Origin: Acidimicrobiales bacterium
GTDB taxonomy: Bacteria; Actinomycetota; Acidimicrobiia; Acidimicrobiales; Palsa-688
Length of the DNA stretch: 11,730 nt
Direction: 5' to 3'
Assembly: GCA_030039575.1 (NCBI GenBank)
Contig: JASHVH010000286.1
Coordinates: 1 to 11,730 of the forward strand
Part shown: in pieces, positions 1-5,903 of the stretch
How positions within the stretch are numbered: position 1 is the stretch's first letter
Layout: each line of letters begins with the position of its first letter
The notes under the pieces: generated by a model
Databases searched by the model: none
What the model was told of the DNA's origin: nothing
What the model saw: only the letters and a program-made list of their open reading frames with translations
Position numbers and translations under genes: made by a program

Positions 1-432
1 AAGTACCAGGGCGAGGTCGTCGCGGCCAATATTCTCGGCGAACCCCGCGAGGCCGACTACGAGGCTATTCCCGACGTCGTGTACACGGACCCCCAAGCGG
101 CCTCAGTGGGCGCCACCGAGGGCGCCTTTACCGCCACCACCCCCCTCTCCGAGGTGGCCAAAACCGCTACTTACACCCACGCTTACGCACATTCGCACGG
201 CTTCTTGACCCTCCTGAGCGACGGTGACCGGCTGACCGGGGCGCACGCCCTGGGCCCCGAGGCAGGTGAGTGGCTGCAGCAGGCAACGTTGGCCATCCGT
301 GCCCACCTGCCCCTGCAGGTGCTGCGCGACACCATCCAGCCCTTCCCCACGTTCTCCGAGATTTACGTGGCCACGCTCAAAGCACTTCGCCGGCAGGTCA
401 CAGCGGTTCGCCAACCGGCGTCGGCGGGATAG
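1..432 (+). CDS. C-terminal part of an FAD/NAD(P)-dependent pyridine nucleotide-disulfide oxidoreductase
   Basis: Partial: the frame is open from base 1 and the 5' part lies outside the window. The 143 visible residues form the dimerisation domain of the dihydrolipoamide dehydrogenase / mercuric reductase / glutathione reductase superfamily, starting near the strand that reads VVYTDPQAASVG, the usual 'FT-P-VA-VG' entry to this domain. Near the end it reads IQPFPTFSEIY. Classical members have HPT-SE here, where the His-Glu dyad of one subunit serves the disulfide of the other; this protein has Phe in place of the His but keeps the Glu. Such variants are known among uncharacterised actinobacterial NAD(P)/FAD oxidoreductases and mercuric-reductase-like proteins. 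The FAD and NAD domains and the CxxxxC redox disulfide cannot be seen, so the substrate cannot be named. It is convergent with the NTF2-like gene downstream. Confidence 0.85.
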   Translation, partial: KYQGEVVAANILGEPREADYEAIPDVVYTDPQAASVGATEGAFTATTPLSEVAKTATYTHAYAHSHGFLTLLSDGDRLTGAHALGPEAGEWLQQATLAIRAHLPLQVLRDTIQPFPTFSEIYVATLKALRRQVTAVRQPASAG

Positions 433-435
433 CCA

Positions 436-448
436 CGGAGGCCCTCCG
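436..448. terminator. short GC-rich hairpin just after the oxidoreductase stop
   Basis: CGGAG-GCC-CTCCG forms a perfect 5-bp stem starting 4 nt after the stop codon. There is no T-run, as is common for actinobacterial terminators. A second inverted repeat (GAGGCT 478-483 with AGCCTC 497-502) follows 30 nt later. Weak evidence, from position and symmetry only. Confidence 0.35.
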
Positions 449-506
449 AGCCGGGCCGGACGACCCCGGAGACCGTTGAGGCTGGCTCAGCATTCGAGCC
501 TCTGCT

Positions 507-522
507 GACCTCGGGAGAGGTC
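507..522. terminator. hairpin with a GGGA tetraloop in the convergent gap
   Basis: GACCTC-GGGA-GAGGTC is a perfect 6-bp stem closed by a GNRA-type loop. It lies between the 3' ends of two convergent genes and directly before the ATG of the SDR remnant at 523, whose GAGAGG Shine-Dalgarno-like stretch sits in the right arm. It may be a terminator for either strand or an old leader structure. Confidence 0.3.
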
Positions 523-585
523 ATGGGCAATCAAGACCGCCAGGTCGCCATCATGACGAGAGGTTCCCAAGGCATCGGCGCCGGG
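523..585 (+). pseudogene. remnant of the N-terminus of a short-chain dehydrogenase/reductase (SDR)
   Basis: Reading from the ATG at 523 (GAGAGG just upstream as a ribosome site) gives 21 residues that include RQVAIMTRGSQGIGAG. This is the first strand and glycine-rich NAD(P)-binding turn of a classical SDR, normally VAIVTGG-xGIG. The frame then leaves the family: it continues as an unrelated 12 residues into the antisense of the NTF2-like gene and stops at 622-624. The usual TG-x3-GIG has become TR-x3-GIG. The homology ends about where the convergent gene's stop codon (588-590) begins, so an SDR gene seems to have been cut at this junction. The match is short and judged by eye, hence moderate confidence. 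Confidence 0.5.
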
Positions 586-587
586 CC

Positions 588-1418
588 TCACGACTGGTCG
601 AAAGGTGCTTCGACGTCGTCATAGGTGCGGACGGCAGCCAGAAGACCGTCCGGGCCGCGCTCATAAACGCCGATCCCCGCCTGAGAGGCGAGGTCGTGGC
701 TGCCCCAACGGACGCAGTTGTACTCCAGGGCGCAGCGCACCCCGTCGTCGGTCACGGTGCAGTGCTGGAGGCGGACGCCGCCGCCTGCGCTGAAGCATTT
801 GGTAAAGAACGACCGGAGCTCAGCTGTGCCGCAGTGGGCGTAATGGGGCCCGATGGGTTCGTGATAGTACCCGTCTGGTGCAAAGGTGGCCACGATCGCT
901 TCGGTGTCGCCCACGTTTAGCGCGGCCTGGTAGCGGCCGACCACGTCACCCGGGTGGGAGTCCCCGGGCTCGAGTATGGGAGGCCTGAGATGGCGCTGCC
1001 CGTCGACCGGCCATTGGCTGCAATAGGTCCGGAAGACCACCGACTCGTCGTCCGGGGATTCAGCGACGACCGCCACCGGCCAGGCCAATATCGCCCCGTT
1101 GGCGGCCAAGTGGGCCAGCAACTCCACGACGGCCCGGCCGCCGACAACGGTAGAGGCCACGGTCTCAATGCGGGCGCGGTGCTCGGCCAGCCAGGATTGA
1201 TTGTGGCGGACGAACCGCCGCAGCTGCCTGTGGCCACGGACCTCGCCCGCGCGGGGGTCATAGATCACCACCTCGCCCGGCCAAACCGCCTCCAGAGCGC
1301 GAGTGTCTCCGTGGTTAAGTGCGTCGAAGTACGCCACCACCGGGTCAGCCAGACCGGCGGCACGCGTCTGCCTGCGGGCCAGTTCGACGGCATTGGCGAA
1401 GTCAGGGAACCACGGCAT
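588..1418 (-). CDS. tandem NTF2-like / SnoaL-type domain protein
   Basis: A 276-residue soluble protein made of two successive NTF2-like alpha+beta cone folds. Domain 1 spans about residues 24-137 (YFDALNHGDTRALEAVWPGE opening, a GHRQLRRFV helix after the first hairpin). Domain 2 spans about 157-268 (RYQAALNVGDTEAIVATFAP, then a YYHEP strand and GTAELRSFF). The paired motifs show an internal duplication. NTF2-like pockets serve steroid isomerases, polyketide cyclases, limonene-epoxide hydrolases and non-enzymatic binding proteins, so the reaction is unknown. The start is set at the ATG at 1418 because GGAGG (1424-1428) stands 5 nt before it; an ATG four codons further upstream (1430) overlaps that ribosome site. 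It lies 162 bp downstream of glnA1 on the same strand, with hairpins between, so co-transcription is uncertain. There is no signal peptide or membrane segment. Confidence 0.8.
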   Translation of the reverse strand: MPWFPDFANAVELARRQTRAAGLADPVVAYFDALNHGDTRALEAVWPGEVVIYDPRAGEVRGHRQLRRFVRHNQSWLAEHRARIETVASTVVGGRAVVELLAHLAANGAILAWPVAVVAESPDDESVVFRTYCSQWPVDGQRHLRPPILEPGDSHPGDVVGRYQAALNVGDTEAIVATFAPDGYYHEPIGPHYAHCGTAELRSFFTKCFSAGGGVRLQHCTVTDDGVRCALEYNCVRWGSHDLASQAGIGVYERGPDGLLAAVRTYDDVEAPFDQS

Positions 1419-1423
1419 GTCAA

Positions 1424-1428
1424 CCTCC
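1424..1428 (-). promoter_or_regulatory. ribosome binding site that decides the start of the NTF2-like gene
   Basis: GGAGG on the minus strand, 5 nt before the ATG at 1418. The competing in-frame ATG at 1430-1428 overlaps it and has no comparable site upstream. Confidence 0.65.
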
Positions 1429-1469
1429 ATGGTGGCTCAGCACCCGGAGCCGCCACCCGCCGGCGCCCC

Positions 1470-1497
1470 GCTCGGACATGGTTGCCCTTGCCCGAGC
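1470..1497. repeat. inverted repeat upstream of the NTF2-like gene
   Basis: GCTCGG (1470-1475) and CCGAGC (1492-1497) form a 6-bp stem with a 16-nt loop, in the gap between glnA1 and the NTF2-like gene. It could be a leader or terminator structure; nothing else supports a function. Confidence 0.25.
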
Positions 1498-1534
1498 TGG
1501 GTGGCTAGTTCTAGGCCATTGTTAGACCGTGGCG

Positions 1535-1552
1535 TGCCGGACCAAACCGGCA
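1535..1552 (-). terminator. probable glnA1 transcription terminator
   Basis: TGCCGG-ACCAAA-CCGGCA, a perfect 6-bp stem with a 6-nt loop, lies about 28 nt past the glnA1 stop codon. No T-run follows on the minus strand, so it would be an actinobacterial-style U-less terminator or an RNA-stabilising hairpin. Confidence 0.4.
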
Positions 1553-1580
1553 TTTGGACAAGGTCCTGGCAGGTCTGAGC

Positions 1581-3011
1581 TTAGATGTCGTAGTACAGGT
1601 AGAACTCCCACGGGTGGGGGCGCAACCGCACCGGGTCGATCTCGTGCTCGCGCTTATAGGAGATCCACGTCTCGATGAGGTCGTCCGTGAAGACGCCGCC
1701 CGCTTGCAAGAACTCGTGGTCAGCCTCCAATGCGGCCAGCGACTGGTCGAGCGAGCCCGGGACTTGCGGGACCATGGCCAGCTCTTCAGGAGGCAAGTCG
1801 TAGAGGTCCTTGTCCACCGGGTCGGGCGGCTCGGTCTTGTTGAGGACGCCGTCGAGGCCGGCCATCAATATGGCTGAGAACGCAAGGTACGGGTTACAAG
1901 AAGGGTCGGGGCAGCGGAACTCTACCCGCTTGGCCTTGGGGCTCTTTGAATAAAGGGGGATCCGGCAGGCGGCGGACCGGTTGCGCTGAGAATAAACCAG
2001 GTTTACGGGCGCTTCGTACCCGGGCACCAGACGTTTATAGCTATTAGTAGTCGGGGCGGCGAACGCCAGGATGGCGGGGGCATGCTTGAGCAAACCACCG
2101 ATATACCAACGCCCCAGGTCAGAAAGGCCGGCATAGCCGAGCTCGGAGGCGAAGAGCGGCTCGCCGCCGCTCCACAGGGAGCTATGGACGTGCATCCCGG
2201 ACCCGTTGTCGCCGAAGAGCGGCTTGGGCATGAACGTAGCCGTGTAATTGGCATTTTGGGCCACGCTCTTCACGACGTACTTGTAGAGCATCAGTTTGTC
2301 GGCCATGGCGAGCAGCGTGTCGAAGCGCATATCGATCTCCGCCTGTCCGGCAGTGCCGACTTCGTGGTGCTGGACTTCGACCTCGACACCCATGTTCTCC
2401 AGCGTGAGGATCATTTCCGAACGCAGGTCCTGGAGGTGGTCCATCGGCGGGACGGGGAAGTACCCTTCCTTGTGCCTGGGCTTGAAGCCGAGGTTAGGCC
2501 GCTCGTTTTTGCCTGTGTTCCAGATCCCCTCGACTGAGTCGATGAAGTAATAGCCCTCGTGGGCGTTCTGGTCGAAGCGAATGTCGTTGAAGATGAAGAA
2601 CTCGGCCTCGGGGCCGAAATAGGCCGTATCTGCCACACCAGTGGAGACCAGGTAGTCCTCAGCCTTCTTTGCGACGTAGCGTGGGTCGCGCGTGTACGAC
2701 TCGCCGGTGACGGGGTCGCGCACGAAGCAGTTGATGTTCAAGGTCTTGTGCTGGCGGAACGGGTCGATCACGGCTGTGTCCGGGTCGGGCGTGAGGAGCA
2801 TGTCCGACTCCTGGATCTCCTGGAAGCCACGGATCGACGAGCCGTCGAACCCGAGACCGTCCTCGAAGGCCCCTTCGGTCAGCTCGTGGGCCGGTACTGA
2901 GAAGTGCTGCATGAGCCCAGGCAAGTCGCAGAAGCGGACGTCGACGATGTCGACGCCCTCCTGCTGGACCATCGCCAGGACCTCCTCGGGCGTACGCCTC
3001 GTGAAGGCCAA
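1581..3011 (-). CDS. glnA1: glutamine synthetase, type I-beta (adenylylation-regulated)
   Basis: Cytosolic dodecameric enzyme making glutamine from glutamate, ammonia and ATP, the main entry of ammonium into metabolism. The 476 residues span the full length of a GSI-beta enzyme. Landmarks: beta-grasp N-domain with FDGSSIRGF (55-63); metal and substrate residues in GPEAEFF (133-139) and [13 protein letters not shown] (215-227); NGSGMHVH (269-276); the active-site flap VPGYEAP (329-335, flap Glu333); and [10 protein letters not shown] (401-410), where Tyr404 is the residue that GlnE adenylylates in this class. The start is TTG at 3011, with an AAAGGGG ribosome site 8 nt upstream; translation from here gives the normal family N-terminus, and the next in-frame Met (residue 14) would cut into it. 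It is divergent from glnA2. No glnE lies in the window, although in Mycobacterium and Streptomyces glnA1, glnE and glnA2 are neighbours. Confidence 0.97.
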   Translation of the reverse strand: MAFTRRTPEEVLAMVQQEGVDIVDVRFCDLPGLMQHFSVPAHELTEGAFEDGLGFDGSSIRGFQEIQESDMLLTPDPDTAVIDPFRQHKTLNINCFVRDPVTGESYTRDPRYVAKKAEDYLVSTGVADTAYFGPEAEFFIFNDIRFDQNAHEGYYFIDSVEGIWNTGKNERPNLGFKPRHKEGYFPVPPMDHLQDLRSEMILTLENMGVEVEVQHHEVGTAGQAEIDMRFDTLLAMADKLMLYKYVVKSVAQNANYTATFMPKPLFGDNGSGMHVHSSLWSGGEPLFASELGYAGLSDLGRWYIGGLLKHAPAILAFAAPTTNSYKRLVPGYEAPVNLVYSQRNRSAACRIPLYSKSPKAKRVEFRCPDPSCNPYLAFSAILMAGLDGVLNKTEPPDPVDKDLYDLPPEELAMVPQVPGSLDQSLAALEADHEFLQAGGVFTDDLIETWISYKREHEIDPVRLRPHPWEFYLYYDI

Positions 3012-3110
3012 GGTAGGTTCCCCTTTCTAGTGTTGTTCCAGGCGGCAACGCCCGGTCAGGCAAAACCGCGGCAGCTCACCGTGGCATGGCCATGTGGCCG
3101 GTACGTTGCT

Positions 3111-3137
3111 CCTTTGTGAACTCTGTGTGAACGTCAC
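3111..3137 (-). promoter_or_regulatory. candidate OmpR-family operator (PHO-box / GlnR-box-like direct repeat) between glnA1 and glnA2
   Basis: On the minus strand two exact 11-bp-spaced copies of GTTCAC occur (3132-3127 and 3121-3116), i.e. GTTCACACAGA followed by GTTCACAAAGG. The next two 11-bp steps towards glnA1 keep a weaker pattern (AGCAAC, GGCCAC), and GTGAC precedes the first copy. Streptomyces PhoP boxes are 11-bp direct repeats beginning GTTCAC, and GlnR half-sites (GTnAC-n6-GAAAC) also have an 11-bp period. The element lies about 105-120 nt before the glnA1 start and 130-150 nt before the glnA2 start, a plausible place for control of both. The repeat is seen; binding is inference. 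Confidence 0.5.
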
Positions 3138-3235
3138 GGAATGCCGGCTGGTCAGGACCGGCAGGCACCCCGCTCGGGACCTATCGTGGCATACCTAAGG
3201 CAAACGTGCTAGCCGAAGGGGCCGGGCCCGCTCGA

Positions 3236-3257
3236 GACGGGGCGCCCGTCCGAGGAG
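3236..3257 (+). promoter_or_regulatory. glnA2 leader hairpin and ribosome binding site
   Basis: GACGGG-GCG-CCCGTC (3236-3250) is a perfect 6-bp stem. It ends one base before GAGGAG (3252-3257), which stands 5 nt before the ATG at 3263. This ribosome site decides the start over a GTG 19 codons upstream (3206). The hairpin's closeness to the ribosome site could affect initiation. Confidence 0.45.
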
Positions 3258-3262
3258 ACGCC

Positions 3263-4621
3263 ATGGACTCGCAAAAGGACTACGTGCTGCGGACCGTCGA
3301 GGAACGGGGTATCCGCTTCGTGCAGCTCTGGTTCACTGACGTCCTCGGCATCCCCAAAGCGTTCAGCATCACCCCGGCCGAGCTGGAGAACGCCCTCGAC
3401 GAGGGAATGACCTTCGATGGCTCGGCCATCGACGGCTTCTCCAGGGTGCAGGAGAGCGACGTCCTGGCCGTGCCCGACCCAAAGACTTTCCAGCTGCTGC
3501 CCTACCTGTCGGGCGAAGCACCGGTGGCGCGCGTCGTCTGCGACATCTACAACCTCGATGGGACAGCCTTTGAAGGCGACCCCCGCCATGTCCTGCGGCG
3601 AGCGCTGGACCTGGCCCGCGACCAGGGCTTCTCTTTCTACACCGCCCCGGAGCTCGAATATTTCTACTTCGCCCAACCGGAACCGGCCGGCGGCCTGCCC
3701 CCCGTGGCACTCGACAAAGGCTCCTATTTCGAGCTGATGGGGAACAACGAGGCGACGGCGCTGCGGCGCGAAACGGTAATGATGCTCGAGGAGATGGGGA
3801 TACCGGTCGAGTACAGCCAGCACGAAGACGCGCCGAGCCAGCACGAAATAGACCTGCGTTATACCGACGCAATGACGATGGCGGACACGGTGATGCTGGT
3901 TCGCGTCGTCGTAAAAGAAATGGCGGCCCGCAAAGGGATCCTGGCCTCCTTCATGCCCAAACCGCTCGGCGGCGTACAGGGTTCGGGCATGCATACCCAC
4001 GTATCGCTTTTCGACGGGGACACCAACGCTTTTTACGACGATTCCGACGAGTACCACCTTTCGAGCGTGGCCAGGCAGTTCATTGCCGGCGTGCTCGCCC
4101 ACGCCAGCGAAATAACCGCCATCACCAACCAGTGGGTCAACTCCTACAAACGGCTCATCATTTCCCAAGAAGACCAGCCTCTAATTGAGGCCCCCGTTTA
4201 CATCTCGTGGGCGCAGAACAACCGCTCCACTCTCGTCCGGGTGCCGCCCACGAAGAAGGGCAAGAGGGACTCGACGCGCATCGAGTACCGTTCCCCCGAC
4301 CCGGGGGCCAACCCTTACCTGGCTTGGGCCGTCATCCTCGCCGCCGGGCTGGCCGGGATCCGCGGCCACTACGAGCTGCCGCGGGAGGCCTCGGCCAACA
4401 TTTACCAGATGTCCGCCCAGGAGCGGCTGGCGGTGGGGATCAAGCCGCTGCCCGCCTCCCTGGCCGAGGCGCTTGACGCCATGGAAACCTCCGAACTGGT
4501 GGCGGAGACCCTCGGGGAGCACGTCTTCGAATGGTTCCTACGCAACAAGCGGGCGGAGTGGGCCGCCTACAAAGCAGAGGTCACGCCTTTCGAACTGCGC
4601 CGGTACCTCACCTCTCTCTGA
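3263..4621 (+). CDS. glnA2: glutamine synthetase-like ligase of the GlnA2 type (GSI without the adenylylation motif)
   Basis: A 452-residue GSI enzyme. The opening MDSQKDYVLRTVEERGIRFV closely follows mycobacterial GlnA2. Also present: FDGSAIDGFSRVQESD (51-66, with Arg61 at the place of the Bacillus GSI-alpha feedback Arg62), metal-site QHEDAPSQHEID (186-197), QGSGMHTH (239-246), NRSTLVRVP, and the C-terminus LGEHVFEWFLRNKR. The adenylylation motif LPPEE is absent; NIYQMSAQER (379-388) replaces it. Family members make glutamine or, in Streptomyces, gamma-glutamylate polyamines; the sequence does not settle which. Odd feature: the flap between KRL and EAP is nine residues (300-308) instead of the usual three. 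The ATG at 3263 has GAGGAG 5 nt upstream and gives the family N-terminus. glnR follows by 109 bp on the same strand. Confidence 0.95.
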   Translation: MDSQKDYVLRTVEERGIRFVQLWFTDVLGIPKAFSITPAELENALDEGMTFDGSAIDGFSRVQESDVLAVPDPKTFQLLPYLSGEAPVARVVCDIYNLDGTAFEGDPRHVLRRALDLARDQGFSFYTAPELEYFYFAQPEPAGGLPPVALDKGSYFELMGNNEATALRRETVMMLEEMGIPVEYSQHEDAPSQHEIDLRYTDAMTMADTVMLVRVVVKEMAARKGILASFMPKPLGGVQGSGMHTHVSLFDGDTNAFYDDSDEYHLSSVARQFIAGVLAHASEITAITNQWVNSYKRLIISQEDQPLIEAPVYISWAQNNRSTLVRVPPTKKGKRDSTRIEYRSPDPGANPYLAWAVILAAGLAGIRGHYELPREASANIYQMSAQERLAVGIKPLPASLAEALDAMETSELVAETLGEHVFEWFLRNKRAEWAAYKAEVTPFELRRYLTSL

Positions 4622-4641
4622 TGGCTCACCTCTCTCCGATG
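4607..4641 (+). repeat. 18-bp-period tandem duplication across the glnA2 stop codon
   Basis: CTCACCTCTCTCTGATG (4607-4623) recurs at 4625-4641 with one mismatch (T to C before GATG). The period is 18 bp. The first copy encodes the last residues and the stop codon of GlnA2; the second is untranslated. It looks like a recent replication-slippage event, because the copies have barely diverged. Confidence 0.75.
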
Positions 4642-4730
4642 TCTGGGCCTTTGGTACCTCGGCCGCTGGCGTTGCCGCCTGTACCGTCCTCAGTGCCCGT
4701 AGAGTTGGCCGCGAGCAAAGGCAGGTAGAC

Positions 4731-5411
4731 GTGGAGCCACTCATGGTCTTCCCCGACCCGGGGCCGGCGGCACTGACGCAGGCGCTGGCGTTGGCCAGTT
4801 ATACCTGGAAAGCCGTCGGCTCACTGGAAGACGCCGCAGACGCCGAACCCGATGACGGCTGGTCGGGTGGTGTCATTTGCGCTGATGAGCACCCCGACGC
4901 CGCCTTCGCGCTGTGCAGGGCACTGCGCAAGCGGGATGTCCCTTTCACCCCGTTGCTGCTAGTGCTGTCGCCGCAACAGCTAGGTGCCTTGGAGCTGCGA
5001 GAGGACCTCTTCGACGACTTCTGCACCACGCCCTGTGACCCGCGTGAGCTCGAGACTCGACTGTCGCACCTTTTCTGGCGGACCGGCCGGGGGTTGCGGC
5101 CCGAACTCGTGGAGTACGGCCCGCTGGTCCTGAACCTCGAGACGTACCAGGCGTCGGTGGCGGGTCGTCCCCTCTCGCTCACCTTCATGGAGTACGAGCT
5201 GCTCAAGTTCCTGGCCACGCACCCCGGGAAAGTGTTCACGCGGGAGACGCTGCTGTCGAGGGTGTGGGGTTACGAGTACTACGGCGGCGCCCGCACGGTC
5301 GACGTCCACGTCCGCCGGCTGCGCGCCAAGCTCGGAGAGGAGCACGCCAACCTGATATCGACGGTGCGTTCCGTCGGTTACCGCTTCGGCCAGAGCCGGT
5401 GGGCGCTCTGA
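4731..5411 (+). CDS. glnR: GlnR-like OmpR/PhoB-family transcriptional regulator with degenerate receiver
   Basis: A 226-residue DNA-binding protein. Residues 1-115 match the receiver of actinobacterial GlnR in length and pattern (PLLLVLSPQQLGAL, then DPRELETRL), but lack the paired acidic residues of strand 1 and the strand-5 Lys, so phosphorelay control is unlikely. Residues 130-220 are a winged helix: GRPLSLTFMEYELLKFLATH, the recognition helix region ARTVDVHVRRLRAKLG, and the wing TVRSVGYRF. The C-terminal half is very like mycobacterial GlnR, which controls glnA, amtB and nitrate/nitrite genes. The chosen GTG has AGG 5 nt upstream and puts strand 1 (EPLMVF) at the N-terminus as in GlnR; an ATG at 4743 is the alternative. 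The frame is open upstream through glnA2, but that is a GC-rich shadow. It sits 109 bp behind glnA2, probably co-transcribed. Another OmpR-type orphan regulator remains possible. Confidence 0.75.
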   Translation: MEPLMVFPDPGPAALTQALALASYTWKAVGSLEDAADAEPDDGWSGGVICADEHPDAAFALCRALRKRDVPFTPLLLVLSPQQLGALELREDLFDDFCTTPCDPRELETRLSHLFWRTGRGLRPELVEYGPLVLNLETYQASVAGRPLSLTFMEYELLKFLATHPGKVFTRETLLSRVWGYEYYGGARTVDVHVRRLRAKLGEEHANLISTVRSVGYRFGQSRWAL

Positions 5412-5420
5412 CCGGACGGG

Positions 5421-5449
5421 GCGGGCGTTACCGGTGAGCTCCGGCCCGC
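5421..5449. terminator. nested hairpin between convergent glnR and the Fe-S carrier gene
   Basis: GCGGG (5421-5425) pairs with CCCGC (5445-5449), and inside it CCGG (5431-5434) pairs with CCGG (5441-5444) around a TGAGCT loop, with a 5-nt bulge on one side. It starts 10 nt after the glnR stop codon and lies between convergent genes, so it may end transcripts from both sides. There is no T-run. Confidence 0.45.
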
Positions 5450-5501
5450 GGCGAGGCGCGGCGCGCGTAACTAGGTCAGATGAGGGGCTAACGGGAGGGT
5501 G

Positions 5502-5855
5502 CTAGCTGAAGGACTGCCCGCAGCCGCACGTGCGGGTGGCGTTTGGGTTATTGATGGAAAAGCCGGCGCCCTGCAACCCGTCCTTATAGTCAAGTGTGGA
5601 ACCCATTAGCAACGTGGCGCTGGCCGGGTCCACGACCACCTTCAGGTTGCCCGTAGCCGACTCGATGTCGTCGTCAGCCAGTTCGCTGTCGAAGAACATC
5701 TCGTAGGAGAACCCCGAACAGCCTCCGGGCCGGACGGCGACGCGAAGGAACAGCTCCGGGTTGCCCTCCTCTTCGAGGAGCTCGCCCACCTTGGCCGCCG
5801 CCGCATCGGTCAAGGCCAACGTGTCGATGGGACTGGAAGTCGAAGTAGTGCTCAC
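5502..5855 (-). CDS. erpA: A-type iron-sulfur carrier protein (HesB/IscA/ErpA family)
   Basis: A 117-residue cytosolic protein that carries and hands over Fe-S clusters to apo-enzymes. The three family cysteines are present: Cys46 in RPGGCSGFSYEM, and Cys110 and Cys112 in TCGCGQSFS at the extreme C-terminus. Other landmarks are LRVAVRPGG, VVVDPASATLLMGSTLDY and GAGFSINNPNA. Length is normal for the family. The start is GTG at 5855, with AGGAGG 4 nt upstream; the frame stays open far upstream, but that part is antisense to the mrp gene and is not family-like. The N-terminal eight residues are Ser/Thr-rich. It is divergent from the Mrp-type ATPase, which works in the same pathway. Assignment to ErpA rather than IscA or SufA within the family is uncertain. 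Confidence 0.92.
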   Translation of the reverse strand: MSTTSTSSPIDTLALTDAAAAKVGELLEEEGNPELFLRVAVRPGGCSGFSYEMFFDSELADDDIESATGNLKVVVDPASATLLMGSTLDYKDGLQGAGFSINNPNATRTCGCGQSFS

Positions 5856-5881
5856 GAGGCCTCCTGCGCCTGCTGGTCTGC

Positions 5882-5903
5882 CGACCATCCTACAGGCTGG
5901 TCG
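5882..5903 (-). promoter_or_regulatory. erpA promoter region with an inverted repeat around the -10
   Basis: On the minus strand TAGGAT (5892-5887) fits the TANNNT -10 of actinobacteria and would give a leader of about 25 nt holding the AGGAGG ribosome site. It is framed by CGACCA (5882-5887) and TGGTCG (5898-5903), a perfect 6-bp inverted repeat with a 10-nt spacer. No good -35 is seen. A further TGGTC at 5874-5878 extends the alternating pattern. Confidence 0.35.

Noticed and set aside
3085..3094. CATGGCCATG, a 10-bp palindrome in the glnA1-glnA2 gap
   Set aside because: Short, GC-rich and unsupported by flanking symmetry; expected by chance at this rate.
3209..4168. Long minus-strand open frame (319 codons) opposite glnA2
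   Set aside because: It is antisense to a clear GSI gene, with a composition set by the complementary codons and no family motif; a GC-rich shadow.
4379..4412. Possible adenylylation site in GlnA2 because Tyr381 aligns with Tyr404 of GlnA1
   Set aside because: The flanking LPPEE is missing, and NIY-M--ER is the ordinary GSI-alpha sequence (as in Bacillus), which is not adenylylated.
4185..4730. Upstream extension of the glnR frame through the end of glnA2 (would give about 408 residues)
   Set aside because: Residues before 4731 are Arg/Pro/Ser-rich out-of-frame translation of glnA2; GlnR proteins start just before strand 1, as at 4731.
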